A DNA stretch of 64,000 bases from Umbilicaria muhlenbergii (lineage: Eukaryota > Ascomycota > Lecanoromycetes > Umbilicariales > Umbilicariaceae), in the NCBI GenBank assembly GCA_000611775.1, contig KK106986.1, positions 124,001 through 188,000 on the forward strand, given 5' to 3'. The stretch's first letter is position 1; each line of letters opens with the position of its first letter. The position numbers and the translations under genes are program-made. Under the pieces are notes generated by a model. That model was not told the origin of the DNA. It did not search any database and saw nothing but the letters and a program-made list of their open reading frames with translations. Of the stretch, positions 10,958 through 20,271 are shown in pieces.

Positions 10958-11884
10958 TGTTGAAATTATTTCCGGCAAATGCCTAAAATGACCCCCCCCA
11001 ACTTGTAAATTCCCGGAATAACCCCCAAACCTTCATAATTCCTCGTTTGACCCCCTAAAAATATTGAAGAATAAAAATGTCTGCACTGTTCTTTCCTCAA
11101 TCAAATTAATATTAGGGGATAAATTGATTCAAAGGTGGGTGTAGAAAACATTTGTGTTGTCGCATACTTATGATGTTCATTGTTAAGTAATCGTGTGAAC
11201 GATTATTAGTAAGCAAAGCACGATTAAAAGTTTAGTTAAGATTATAATTGAAAACTCAACCGGAGAGTGCTGAATTCTAGTTGGCGAGGCACGATTACAT
11301 GAACCTATCAAGAGCTTCACAAAGAAAAGAAGCAGGCGAGTTAATGATGAGTAGACTGTAGATCAGAGTGAGTTCAGACCCGTTTTAAACAACCTGAGTC
11401 ATACAAATAAATGCATGAAAGTCAGCCTGAAAGCACCTCTATAGAAGGCTGAGGGTCAAACGAGGAATTATGAAGTTTTGGGGGTTATTCCGGGAATTTA
11501 CAAGTTGGGGGGGGTCATTTTAGGCATTTACCGCACAAGTATACACAGAGACAACATTCCTCGTAAGCACATATATTCCCACTTCTACTCGCTCATTTAG
11601 CTCACAGCACTCCTAGATGTTGCATGTGGAAAATCGTTCGTCCGCCCCGCCCTGCAGCAGCCAATATATGCCCGTAGCAGGCATCATGCCTACATGCGCT
11701 CGGCCCGACTATAGGCGCTCGGTCAATGTAGGCGAGCACCGAGAAAGCCGATATGGGGGGTTATTTAATGTGCCCTGATTTCTACGAAGACTGCTTGCTT
11801 CTACACGTTCATTTATATCAATTGGAGCGGTATTTAGCTAGATATAATACATCTATTTGGCCTCTATATCGCCCCATTGCAACA
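10958..11884 (+). repeat. Copia LTR (copy a), with MITE insertion
   Basis: The 3' end CAACA at 11884 is fixed because the PBS follows directly and a third copy stops at the same base (17122). The 5' end is inferred from the TGTTG at 10958, which mirrors the CAACA end. Only 16 nt of 5' LTR separate it from the MITE at 10974-11532; the remaining 352 bp (11533-11884) occur three times in the window. Confidence 0.6.
10974..11532. mobile_element. 559-bp MITE-like element, copy 1
   Basis: The termini are inverted repeats of about 82 bp (10974-11055 and 11451-11532) that start GGCAAATGCC/GGTAAATGCC and contain C/G homopolymer runs. The interior has no coding frame. It is nearly identical to 16212-16770, and a truncated copy abuts it at 10730. 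No clear target-site duplication is visible. It is non-autonomous; the transposase source is not in the window. Confidence 0.8.
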
Positions 11885-11899
11885 GGTTATGAGCCCGGT
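11885..11899 (+). other. Copia primer-binding site (Met-tRNA anticodon arm type)
   Basis: GGTTATGAGCCCGGT immediately follows the LTR CAACA. It is complementary to the anticodon stem-loop of a methionine tRNA (CUCAUAA with anticodon CAU). Priming from an internal half-tRNA is the known mode of Drosophila copia and relatives. The inverted copy lies just left of 15860. Confidence 0.75.
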
Positions 11900-12165
11900 C
11901 AGTGCATAACTACCGCCTGTTGTCGTTGCTTTGCCCTACTACCCTACTCTGCCCTAACCCTCGCCGACGAACCCTCGACCCGATTAGGCAATCGAAAGCC
12001 TACCACGCAAGCGGACGATATAAACGTCCATTTCCAGACGATAAAACATCGGTTTATCGCTCGAACCAAAGAGGTCGAAAAACTTCGAAAATCCACCCCC
12101 CCCACCTTCGAACCGTTATCCACGCCGCCGCAGACGCAGGAGCAGTCATACGGACTTGAAAGAGC

Positions 12166-13035
12166 ATGGAATACAATGGACTGAAGGGCACGACGGCCCT
12201 AAAGCTCAACGAGAGCAATTATATGGCATGGGCCGAGTCCGTGCAGGCATATTTGGTGGCACGAGACCACTGGGACGTCGTTGAAGGGGCGTACGCCAAG
12301 CCAGAAAAGGTGTTAGTGGACGAGAAAGAGACGCAGGGATCACAAGAGGAGACCAAGAAGTGGGTAAGGGCGGACAGGAAAGCCTGGTATGATATAAAAT
12401 CATTTTGCAACCAGGCCGACGCAACCTTCTATAAACCGGAGACTGCCAAGGAGCTTTGGGACCGCCTAAAGGAAATGAAGAAGCCTATAGGAACCACCTA
12501 CTACCTGTCCCAAATCAGAGCTTTCTCCAATTATAAGCAAGGACCGAAGGAGACGGCGGAGCAAGTTTTATACACCTTGCGGAAAATCCAAGCCGAAATT
12601 CAGGTTTTAAGTCCTGATACTCCTATATACGATAACATGCTTCGAGAAGTCTTCCTTGAAGCTTTATGAGAGGACCCATATGGTCCAATGATCTTTTGAA
12701 TTTGAAATGAGGTGGTAGAGTCGTCTATTGCCAATGTCCTACGCCAACTAAAGGAGAAGGAAATGGAAGACGCCTCGAATAAGGCGGCCAAGAACGCCAC
12801 CGCCAATGCCGCCAAGGCAGGAAGCCAGACAGGGAGCCAGCAGTCATCCAGCAAGGACGACAAGGACAGCAAACGGGGGAAAACCTGCTTTCGGTGCCAG
12901 AAAAAGGGACATTTCGCCGCGAACTGCTACGCTACCCATACGAAAGACGGGGAAGAATTACCCCCGAACGGTGTTAAACCACCCCCGAAATCGAAGGCCA
13001 ATGCAAGGCAAGCCTCCGAAAGTTCAGGGGGGTCA
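12166..13035 (+). pseudogene. Copia gag 5' fragment (direct arm of palindrome)
   Basis: The frame starts with an ATG at 12166 and encodes the Copia gag (UBN2-type) domain, then a Cys-rich knuckle CFRCQKKGHFAANC at about 12885-12930. It is interrupted by TGA near 12667 and more changes up to 12710, then cut at 13035 where the sequence switches to inverted integrase. The 12655-12715 stretch has a cluster of differences from the opposite arm: six transitions in CpG or CpC context plus two transversions. Confidence 0.88.
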
Positions 13036-15578
13036 CTTTCATTGCGCCTCCGAGCAAGCTCCTGAGGCGTCAAGACCAGTGTGTCGTCGTCGTCAATGGT
13101 GTCGGGGTCGATAGGGTTTTCCCAGCCATCCTTATAAAGGCTTGGATTTGCCAACAAACTTCCTCCTTTCTCTTTCTCAAGGAAGAGAACATGGGTATGG
13201 ATTTCTACCAGGTTTTTCGAAGGATTCCAGACCCGAAATTGCTGGTTGCTCTTGCAATAACCAACGAAAACCCCCTTATAAGAGGTGTCTTCCAATTTCG
13301 CCCGTTTTTCCTTTGGTATGTGGCAATGGACGACGCACCCAAATGGTCATAGATGTTCAACGGAGGGTTTAGACCCTGTATATAATTCGTATGGGGTCTT
13401 TGCCCCATGGTTACCCCCCAATGGGAGTTGATTTCGTAGGTAGGCGGCGGTTTTGGCGGCTTCACCCCAAAATTCTGGTGGCAATTGGGAGTCATAAAGC
13501 ATGCTCCGAATGGCCTCTGTAATCGTACGGTTTAGGCGTTCAGCGTAACCGTTTTGTTCCGGTGTATATGGGGTGGTAAATTCGAATTCTACCCCCTTAG
13601 GCGTCCAAATTCTGGCCAATTTGCCATATTCTCCGCCATTATCACATCGAAAGACCAGGAGCTTCTTTCCGGTTTCTTTCTCTGCCTTTAGCTTCCATAT
13701 TTCAAACGTTGCATAAAGATCCGTCCTCGCCTGGAGTAGGTAAACATCACCATAACGGGAATATTCGTCTGAAAATGTAGCGAAATATCGGTTTCCACCT
13801 AGACTATCAATCTGGTATGGTCCTCAAATGTCTGAAAAGACTCGTTCCAAAGGCTTTTGAGCTCTTGATATTGAAGCCTTGTTCTGTACCTGTATCATTT
13901 TACTGTGTAGACATGCCGAGCAGTCCTTTTCCGCTTCGGTAGGGCGTAAATCGCGGGTTATACCCTTCACACATGATTTTAGGCGTTGCAGGCGATATGC
14001 CCCTGCATGGCCGAACCTCCGATGCCACTTCCAGTACTCGGTTTGTGACTGGTTCGAAATTTTGGAAGTTTCCGGGGTAATTGGCCCCAAAACCTCCCCC
14101 GGGGCAGGGGCTCCATATGAGCCACCCGCCTGCTCTGGACCTGCTCCCACTGGCTCCGGAGTGAGCCCTAATATAGGCGGTGCTCCCCCTGCTGTCGCTG
14201 GAGCGGCCAGGCCGTTCGTCGATTTTTGGTAGGTCTGGACCTTAAAGGCCACTTTCCCGTTTGTCGATTTCAGTATATAAACTGAACCGTGCTGGCTTGC
14301 CGTGGCAATGACGTTTCCTTGGCGCTTAAAAAGCACTCGTTCGAGTCCAAATTCCACGGTTATCCCATTCTTACTGGCTGCTCCGATCGACAGCAAATTC
14401 CCGTCCAATTCTGGGACGTAAAGGACGTCCTTTAGGGTGAGTATTTTGCCCTCAAAAGAAACTTCCGCCTTGCCAATTCCAGTCGCCTTTATCGAATTTC
14501 CATTGGCCAAGCAAACGTCCGTAGAGTAATCCTGAATTTCGGTGAAAAAGCTCCTATCCGGGGTCATATGATGACTTGCTCCGGAGTCGACTATCCAGCA
14601 GCCGGGAGGTAATTTCAGGCTGGCTATGGCTTCCAAGGCCGTCGCTCTCCACGCCCTGCCGTCGTCGCTGGGTTCGTGGTCCTGGTTGTTCGATTTTTTC
14701 GAAGTTTCTGACCCCCCTGAACTTTCGGAGGCTTGCCTTGCATTGGCCTTCGATTTCGGGGGTGGTTTAACACCGTTCGGGGGTAATTCTTCCCCGTCTT
14801 TCGTATGGGTAGCGTAGCAATTCACGGCGAAATGACCCTTTTTCTGGCACCAAAAGCAGGTTTTCCCGCGTTTGCTGTCCTTGTCGTCCTTGCTGGATGA
14901 CTGCTGGCTCCCTGTCTGGCTTCCTGCCTTGGCGGCATTGGCGGTGGCGTTCTTGGCCGCCTTATTCGAGGCGTCTTCCATTTCCTTCTCCTTTAGTTGG
15001 CGTAGGACATTGGCAATAGACGACTCTACCACCTCATTTCGAATTCGAAAGACCATTGGGCCGTATGGGTCCTCTCTTAAAGATCCAAGGAAGACTTCTC
15101 GAAGCATGTTATCGTATATAGGAGTATCAGGACTTAAAACCTGAATTTCGGCTTGGATTTTCCGCAAGGCGTATAAAACTTGCTCCGCCGTCTCCTTCGG
15201 TCCTTGCTTATAATTGGAGAAAGCTCTGATTTGGGACAGGTAGTAGGTGGTTCCTATAGGCTTCTTCATTTCCTTTAGGCGGTCCCAAAGCTCCTTGGCA
15301 GTCTCCGGTTTATAGAAGGTTGCGTCGGCCTGGTTGCAAAATGATTTTATATCATACCAGGCTTTCCTGTCCGCCCTTACCCACTTCTTGGTCTCCTCTT
15401 GTGATCCCTGCGTCTCTTTCTCGTCCACTAACACCTTTTCTGGCTTGGCGTACGCCCCTTCAACGACGTCCCAGTGGTCTCGTGCCACCAAATATGCCTG
15501 CACGGACTCGGCCCATGCCATATAATTGCTCTCGTTGAGCTTTAGGGCCGTCGTGCCCTTCAGTCCATTGTATTCCAT
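13036..15578 (-). pseudogene. Copia gag-protease-integrase, truncated (inverted arm and spacer)
   Basis: Read leftwards from the ATG at 15578. First comes the gag domain, then a CCHC knuckle (CFWCQKKGHFAVNC), aspartic protease DSGAS (about 14570), the pre-integrase HHCC region (HRRFGH... CSACLHSK) and the DDE integrase core (FSDEYSRY, CDNGGEYG, PEQNGYAERLNR). One long frame of 584 codons runs 15578-13824. It ends in TGA where integrases have Trp; a second TGA near 13344 replaces Arg. Translation otherwise continues to the breakpoint at 13036. Reverse transcriptase, RNase H and the true 3' LTR are missing, so the element cannot be autonomous. The long intact frame means insertion was recent. 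Confidence 0.9.
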
Positions 15579-15859
15579 GCTCTTTCAAGTCCGTATGACT
15601 GCTCCTGCGTCTGCGGCGGCGTGGATAACGGTTCGAAGGTGGGGGGGGTGGATTTTCGAAGTTTTTCGACCTCTTTGGTTCGAGCGATAAACCGATGTTT
15701 TATCGTCTGGAAATGGACGTTTATATCGTCCGCTTGCGTGGTAGGCTTTCGATTGCCTAATCGGGTCGAGGGTTCGTCGGCGAGGGTTAGGGCAGAGTAG
15801 GGTAGTAGGGCAAAGCAACGACAACAGGCGGTAGTTATGCACTGACCGGGCTCATAACC

Positions 15860-16211
15860 TGTTGCAATGGGGCGATATAGAGGCCAAATAGATGTATTAT
15901 ATCTAGCTAAATACCGCTCCAATTGATATAAATGAACGTGTAGAAGCAAGCAGTCTTCGTAGAAATCAGGGCACATTAAATAACCCCCCATATCGGCTTT
16001 CTCGGTGCTCGCCTACATTGACCGAGCGCCTATAGTCGGGCCGAGCGCATGTAGGCATGATGCCTGCTACGGGCATATATTGGCTGCTGCAGGGCGGGGC
16101 GGACGAACGATTTTCCACATGCAACATCTAGGAGTGCTGTGAGCTAAATGAGCGAGTAGAAGTGGGAATATATGTGCTTACGAGGAATGTTGTCTCTGTG
16201 TATACTTGTGC
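15860..16211 (-). repeat. Copia LTR 3' segment (copy b, inverted)
   Basis: Reverse complement of 11533-11884, 352 bp. It ends exactly against the second MITE copy at 16212. Confidence 0.85.
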
Positions 16212-16770
16212 GGTAAATGCCTAAAATGACCCCCCCCAACTTGTAAATTCCCGGAATAACCCCCAAACCTTCATAATTCCTCGTTTGACCCCCTAAAAAT
16301 ATTGAAGAATAAAAATGTCTGCACTGTTCTTTCCTCAATCAAATTAATATTAGGGGATAAATTGATTCAAAGGTGGGTGTAGAAAACATTTGTGTTGTCG
16401 CATACTTATGATGTTCATTGTTAAGTAATCGTGTGAACGATTATTAGTAAGCAAAGCACGATTAAAAGTTTAGTTAAGATTATAATTGAAAACTCAACCG
16501 GAGAGTGCTGAATTCTAGTTGGCGAGGCACGATTACATGAACCTATCAAGAGCTTCACAAAGAAAAGAAGCAGGCGAGTTAATGATGAGTAGACTGTAGA
16601 TCAGAGTGAGTTCAGACCCGTTTTAAACAACCTGAGTCATACAAATAAATGCATGAAAGTCAGCCTGAAAGCACCTCTATAGAAGGCTGAGGGTCAAACG
16701 AGGAATTATGAAGTTTTGGGGGTTATTCCGGGAATTTACAAGTTGGGGGGGGTCATTTTAGGCATTTACC
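16212..16770. mobile_element. 559-bp MITE-like element, copy 2
   Basis: Same length, orientation and interior as copy 1 (10974-11532), differing by very few bases. It lies between an inverted and a direct copy of the 352-bp LTR segment, so the two LTR pieces share a single MITE. Confidence 0.85.
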
Positions 16771-17122
16771 GCACAAGTATACACAGAGACAACATTCCTC
16801 GTAAGCACATATATTCCCACTTCTACTCGCTCATTTAGCTCACAGCACTCCTAGATGTTGCATGTGGAAAATCGTTCGTCCGCCCCGCCCTGCAGCAGCC
16901 AATATATGCCCGTAGCAGGCATCATGCCTACATGCGCTCGGCCCGACTATAGGCGCTCGGTCAATGTAGGCGAGCACCGAGAAAGCCGATATGGGGGGTT
17001 ATTTAATGTGCCCTGATTTCTACGAAGACTGCTTGCTTCTACACGTTCATTTATATCAATTGGAGCGGTATTTAGCTAGATATAATACATCTATTTGGCC
17101 TCTATATCGCCCCATTGCAACA
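16771..17122 (+). repeat. Copia LTR 3' segment (copy c, direct)
   Basis: Matches 11533-11884 and ends at the same LTR terminus CAACA. The next base (17123) begins unrelated sequence of the broken rhodopsin-domain gene. Together with MITE copy 2, 16212-17122 is a 911-bp direct repeat of 10974-11884. Confidence 0.85.
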
Positions 17123-17477
17123 CTAGAGTGTCTTATGGACTGGCGTAGGAGTATCGCTATGCTTTCTGCTGTTCCGCGTCTTCATCAGGATCAGATCTCT
17201 TCATACGCTCTATTCTGACGACTTCCTGGTCATTGCAGCATGGGGAATGCTGCTCGGGACCGCTTGTCATCTGGCAAGTAGAGACGCCTACCCTATACGA
17301 GCAAGTCGCCATCGAGTCCGGGAAAGCGCCATCTAGCCTAGGATTCATTGATAGAGATACCACTTTTCTACATACTATTGCCCCGCTCACTATTTTGTTC
17401 TACTCCTACCTCTAGACTGTCAAGCTTTCGTTCTTGTTCTTCTTTTGGAGGTTGGGCTCTGTTGTAAATATCATCGA

Positions 17478-17927
17478 CGGCAAATATCCCCCGAGTACCC
17501 CCTTTTTTTTTTTCTTTCCGGGGAGTACCCCTTTTTGACTGTATATCGCGGGAGTACACCCCCCCTAAATTAGACCCCGCAGTCGCTGCTGCTAGTCCAT
17601 GAAGCCTACACTCAATAAGCTCTCATTTCCCTCAACCCTTTCATTTTCACTAAACCCACCTTCCTACCGTAAACCAAGCTTTCAGAACAACCTCAGTTGA
17701 CAGTCACAATGTCTCTTGCAATCTTAAATGTCTCAAGAACCGTTCTTCTAGCCTAATGAAATACAAAGGAATACTACAGCTGATGCAGTCTACGGGCGGG
17801 CCAATTTTTGGCCGTTAGACCGCACAGGCGTGTAATTTTTAGTGGGGGTACTCCCGCGATATACAGTCAAAAAGGGGTACTCCCCGGAAAGAAAAAAAAA
17901 AAAGGGGTACTCGGGGGATATTTGCCG
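17478..17927. mobile_element. 450-bp TIR element (second MITE-like family)
   Basis: Terminal inverted repeats of about 95 bp start CGGCAAATATCCCCCGAGTA and contain long T/A and C/G runs. No coding frame is present. It lies inside the broken rhodopsin-domain gene. Flanks (...ATCATCGA and AAATATCGAT...) hint at a short target duplication, but this is not clear. It is not related in sequence to the 559-bp element apart from a similar style of termini. Confidence 0.8.
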
Positions 17928-18004
17928 AAATATCGATAAGGACTGACTGACTGCTAAAACAAAGGAGAATTCGCCTAATTATAAGGCCATGGCTGAGGAG
18001 CCTG

Positions 18005-18050
18005 AACCCCGAAATCCACCCTGAAATCCACCCCGAAATCACCCCGATAA
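18005..18050. repeat. Imperfect tandem GAAATCCACCC motif
   Basis: Three to four imperfect copies of an 11-12 bp unit (GAAATCCACCC and variants). They lie between the TIR element and the surviving 3' exons of the rhodopsin-domain relic. Confidence 0.6.
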
Positions 18051-19085
18051 GCGACTGCCGTAAGCCGACAGCGCCCAAATTCAACAGGCTCTAACGTCAA
18101 AGGTCACAAAACTTGGTGGAGGTGCATCTTGATCATCACCATTCTGACTTGGGTTGCTTGTGTTGCTGACATTGACTACAAGTGTTCCTCGGGCTCTTAC
18201 GAACACATCATCTGTGAATTTATATCATCAGTATTAGCATTCCTAGCTAACACTGTGAAGCATATTGCCCATCTCCAGCCGCGGTTCATTATAACCAGCG
18301 TGGGTTATATGCCAATGGCGCGGCTGACGTGTTTACCGACTGCCTCAGTAAATCAGGTTGTTTTTGGCGGAATCATTCATTAATCAGCATACAGTTATCT
18401 CGATTCCTATCTTGATGCTTTGGCATGTTCAGATTCCCCTGCGTCAAAAGATGATGTTGATTGCAATCTTCTCTGTAACCGCCGTCGTGATAGTTATTTC
18501 CATTGTCCGAGTCGCTATTGTCAACCTGACCCAAAAAACCGGGATCACCTCCAGCATGTTTCTTTGGAGTAACGTCGAGATGGCAACGTGTATGTGCTCT
18601 CGTTTCCTGTTCGTCTAAAGTCATTCACTGATCAATTTGCTCCACCGACAGCAATTATAGTCGCCTGCGTTGCATCGTTTCGCCAGCTTTTCGTCACCAC
18701 CCAAAACCAACACCAGTATGGCGGACCTGGTGAATACTCTACACGCACAGCCATACTCTCTTACTTTCGATCCAGAGGCAGGTCCTCAAACAACTCAGGC
18801 TTTCACATAAAATGGCCTATCCACCGCAGCAGACATCAAGGTTCATCAGACAGCCCAAAGAGTCAGAGCCATTTAGTGCCCCTGGATGGTATTCATGTGA
18901 GCCACAACATCAACATCTCATACACCGCTCCAGACGGCAAGAAGACAAGCCCGCAGCATTTCAACTTCGGACAGGTAGGGCCTAGAAGCTGAGCCATGCC
19001 TGGAAGATAAGACACTTCCTTGAATGTCTTTGGTGATCTTGAATAGTAACCTACTCTCTGTCTATTGCAGACGGTTGTCACATAA

Positions 19086-20271
19086 AATCTTAGGCTATGC
19101 TATCCTTCAGGCGTGATGCAGGTGTCCAACTCAATTTGATTCTTTTTCAGCAAACTCAAGTCCACGCGCCTCAACATAGAAGCTCAGCGGACTGTGGGTA
19201 AAACATGTTGCAGGCGTAGAAACGTTCATCCGCCCCAACCATGCAGCAGTCACTCATGCTCATGACATATATTAATAGCTCTATAGGCGCTCAGCCTGAC
19301 TTAAAGCACTTGTACCCGTCGAGGCATAAAGTTTATTTTCTTCGTAAACCAACCACGTCTGTTTATAAAGAAGGCAGTCACCTTATGAATTGACTGACGC
19401 TCTATAAGTCGACTGAGTCTTCATAAATCACATAGTCTCTTTGGAAACTGACGAATGCTGCTATTAACGCCCCCATATAACCTTAAAAATGAAGTGGGAG
19501 ACTCAGAGTCCCTGAAAATCAAGCGTTGTTTGCTATTAATGAAGGGTTGAAAGCAGCGACAGTCGCATTATGAAGGAACTGGTTGCTTTGTGATTGAACG
19601 ATCTGTTCATGAATATCGTGACGCATTAGGACTAGCTCGTCGGTTCATAAAGATATGCAGTCCATTTGCAAAAAAAAGATCTTTATGCATGGACGGGTAC
19701 ACACTCAGTCGTTGTAGATGAGCTCTGAGGAGGCTGAAATGAGGAGTTATCTAACATTCCTTAAGTCTACAAGAGTGCCTTTTCTTTGCGTTCATTATTC
19801 GTCAATATGTATTGATTTTTAGCTAGAAATAAGACATTTGTTTAGGTCCTCGTAAAATGACACCATTATTTCATACATTGGCACCCCCCCCTTCCCCTAA
19901 AACATAAGACACTCGGTTAAAGGCCTACCTAAATTCTCAACTAAAGTCAACGCTCACAGCGTGGATGCTATAGCGCTCACTACACCCACGCACAACGCTG
20001 ATTTCTACAGATAGCATTGTGGTAATATAGTACTGAAGCTATCTGTATTGAGGGATAGAGTTAGGGGTGAGCGCAGCGATAGGTTTGGTGTTGGGGTTAG
20101 ATATGTATACATATGGGGCGTCGGCGTGAGGGGTATGGGGAGAGACAGCAGAGCACGAGTACTATGAACCAACCCCACCTCAATCACAGCAGCGCCACCC
20201 CTCAAACCGCTTCAAGCCCCCTTTCACCTCTTCCAACCTCTCCACTCACCAATCCACCTCCAACCACTAAA
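19086..20271. other. Intergenic with a diverged Copia LTR remnant
   Basis: No gene is supported. At about 19205-19290 the sequence resembles the Copia LTR around 11626-11720: the shared order is TTGCA, then CGTTCATCCGCCCC, then ATGCAGCAG, then TATAGGCGCTC. This indicates an older relative of the same LTR. The last 200 bp before 20272 should contain the DUF427 gene promoter. Confidence 0.5.

Larger units (their letters stand above)
10958..17122. mobile_element. Rearranged Ty1/Copia retrotransposon forming a large palindrome
   Basis: In order along the + strand: LTR carrying a MITE-like insertion (10958-11884, direct); gag 5' part, direct (11885-13035); integrase, protease and gag, inverted (13036-15859); LTR 3' segment, inverted (15860-16211); second MITE copy (16212-16770); LTR 3' segment, direct, ending at 17122. 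The arms 11533-13035 and 14709-16211 are each exactly 1503 bp, inverted and near-identical; the MITE terminal repeats extend the symmetry by about 82 bp. Reverse transcriptase and RNase H are absent. LTR ends TGTTG...CAACA are typical for Copia. No target-site duplication is evident around the whole structure. Confidence 0.85.
17123..19085 (+). pseudogene. Fungal rhodopsin-domain (PTH11-like) membrane protein, broken by transposons
   Basis: The 3' half is well supported. Exons are about 18092-18230 (helix with ILTWVACVADI), 18299-18347 (ANGAADVFTDCL), 18395-18587 (ISIPILMLWHVQIPLRQK and the following helix, ending WSNVEM), 18652-18974 (IIVACVASFRQLF and the hydrophilic tail) and a last short exon 19071-19085. 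The introns are short GT-AG with a CTAAC branch signal in the first. This matches the C-terminal transmembrane helices and tail of the fungal rhodopsin-like family, which are plasma-membrane sensors. A possible 5' remnant with SDDFLVIAAWGMLLG lies at about 17210-17260, followed by stops. The Copia LTR ends at 17122, and a 450-bp TIR element (17478-17927) separates the halves, so no complete reading frame remains. Confidence 0.7.

Noticed and set aside
11753-12184. A 143-codon gene starting MGGYLMCPDF
   Set aside because: The frame runs across the LTR end, the primer-binding site and the gag leader, and occurs again inverted at 15560-15991. It is retrotransposon leader read-through.
10958-17122. 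Two independent complete Copia insertions in opposite orientation
   Set aside because: Only one LTR start is present, arms are exactly equal in length, and pol beyond integrase is absent on both sides; a single rearranged element explains this better.
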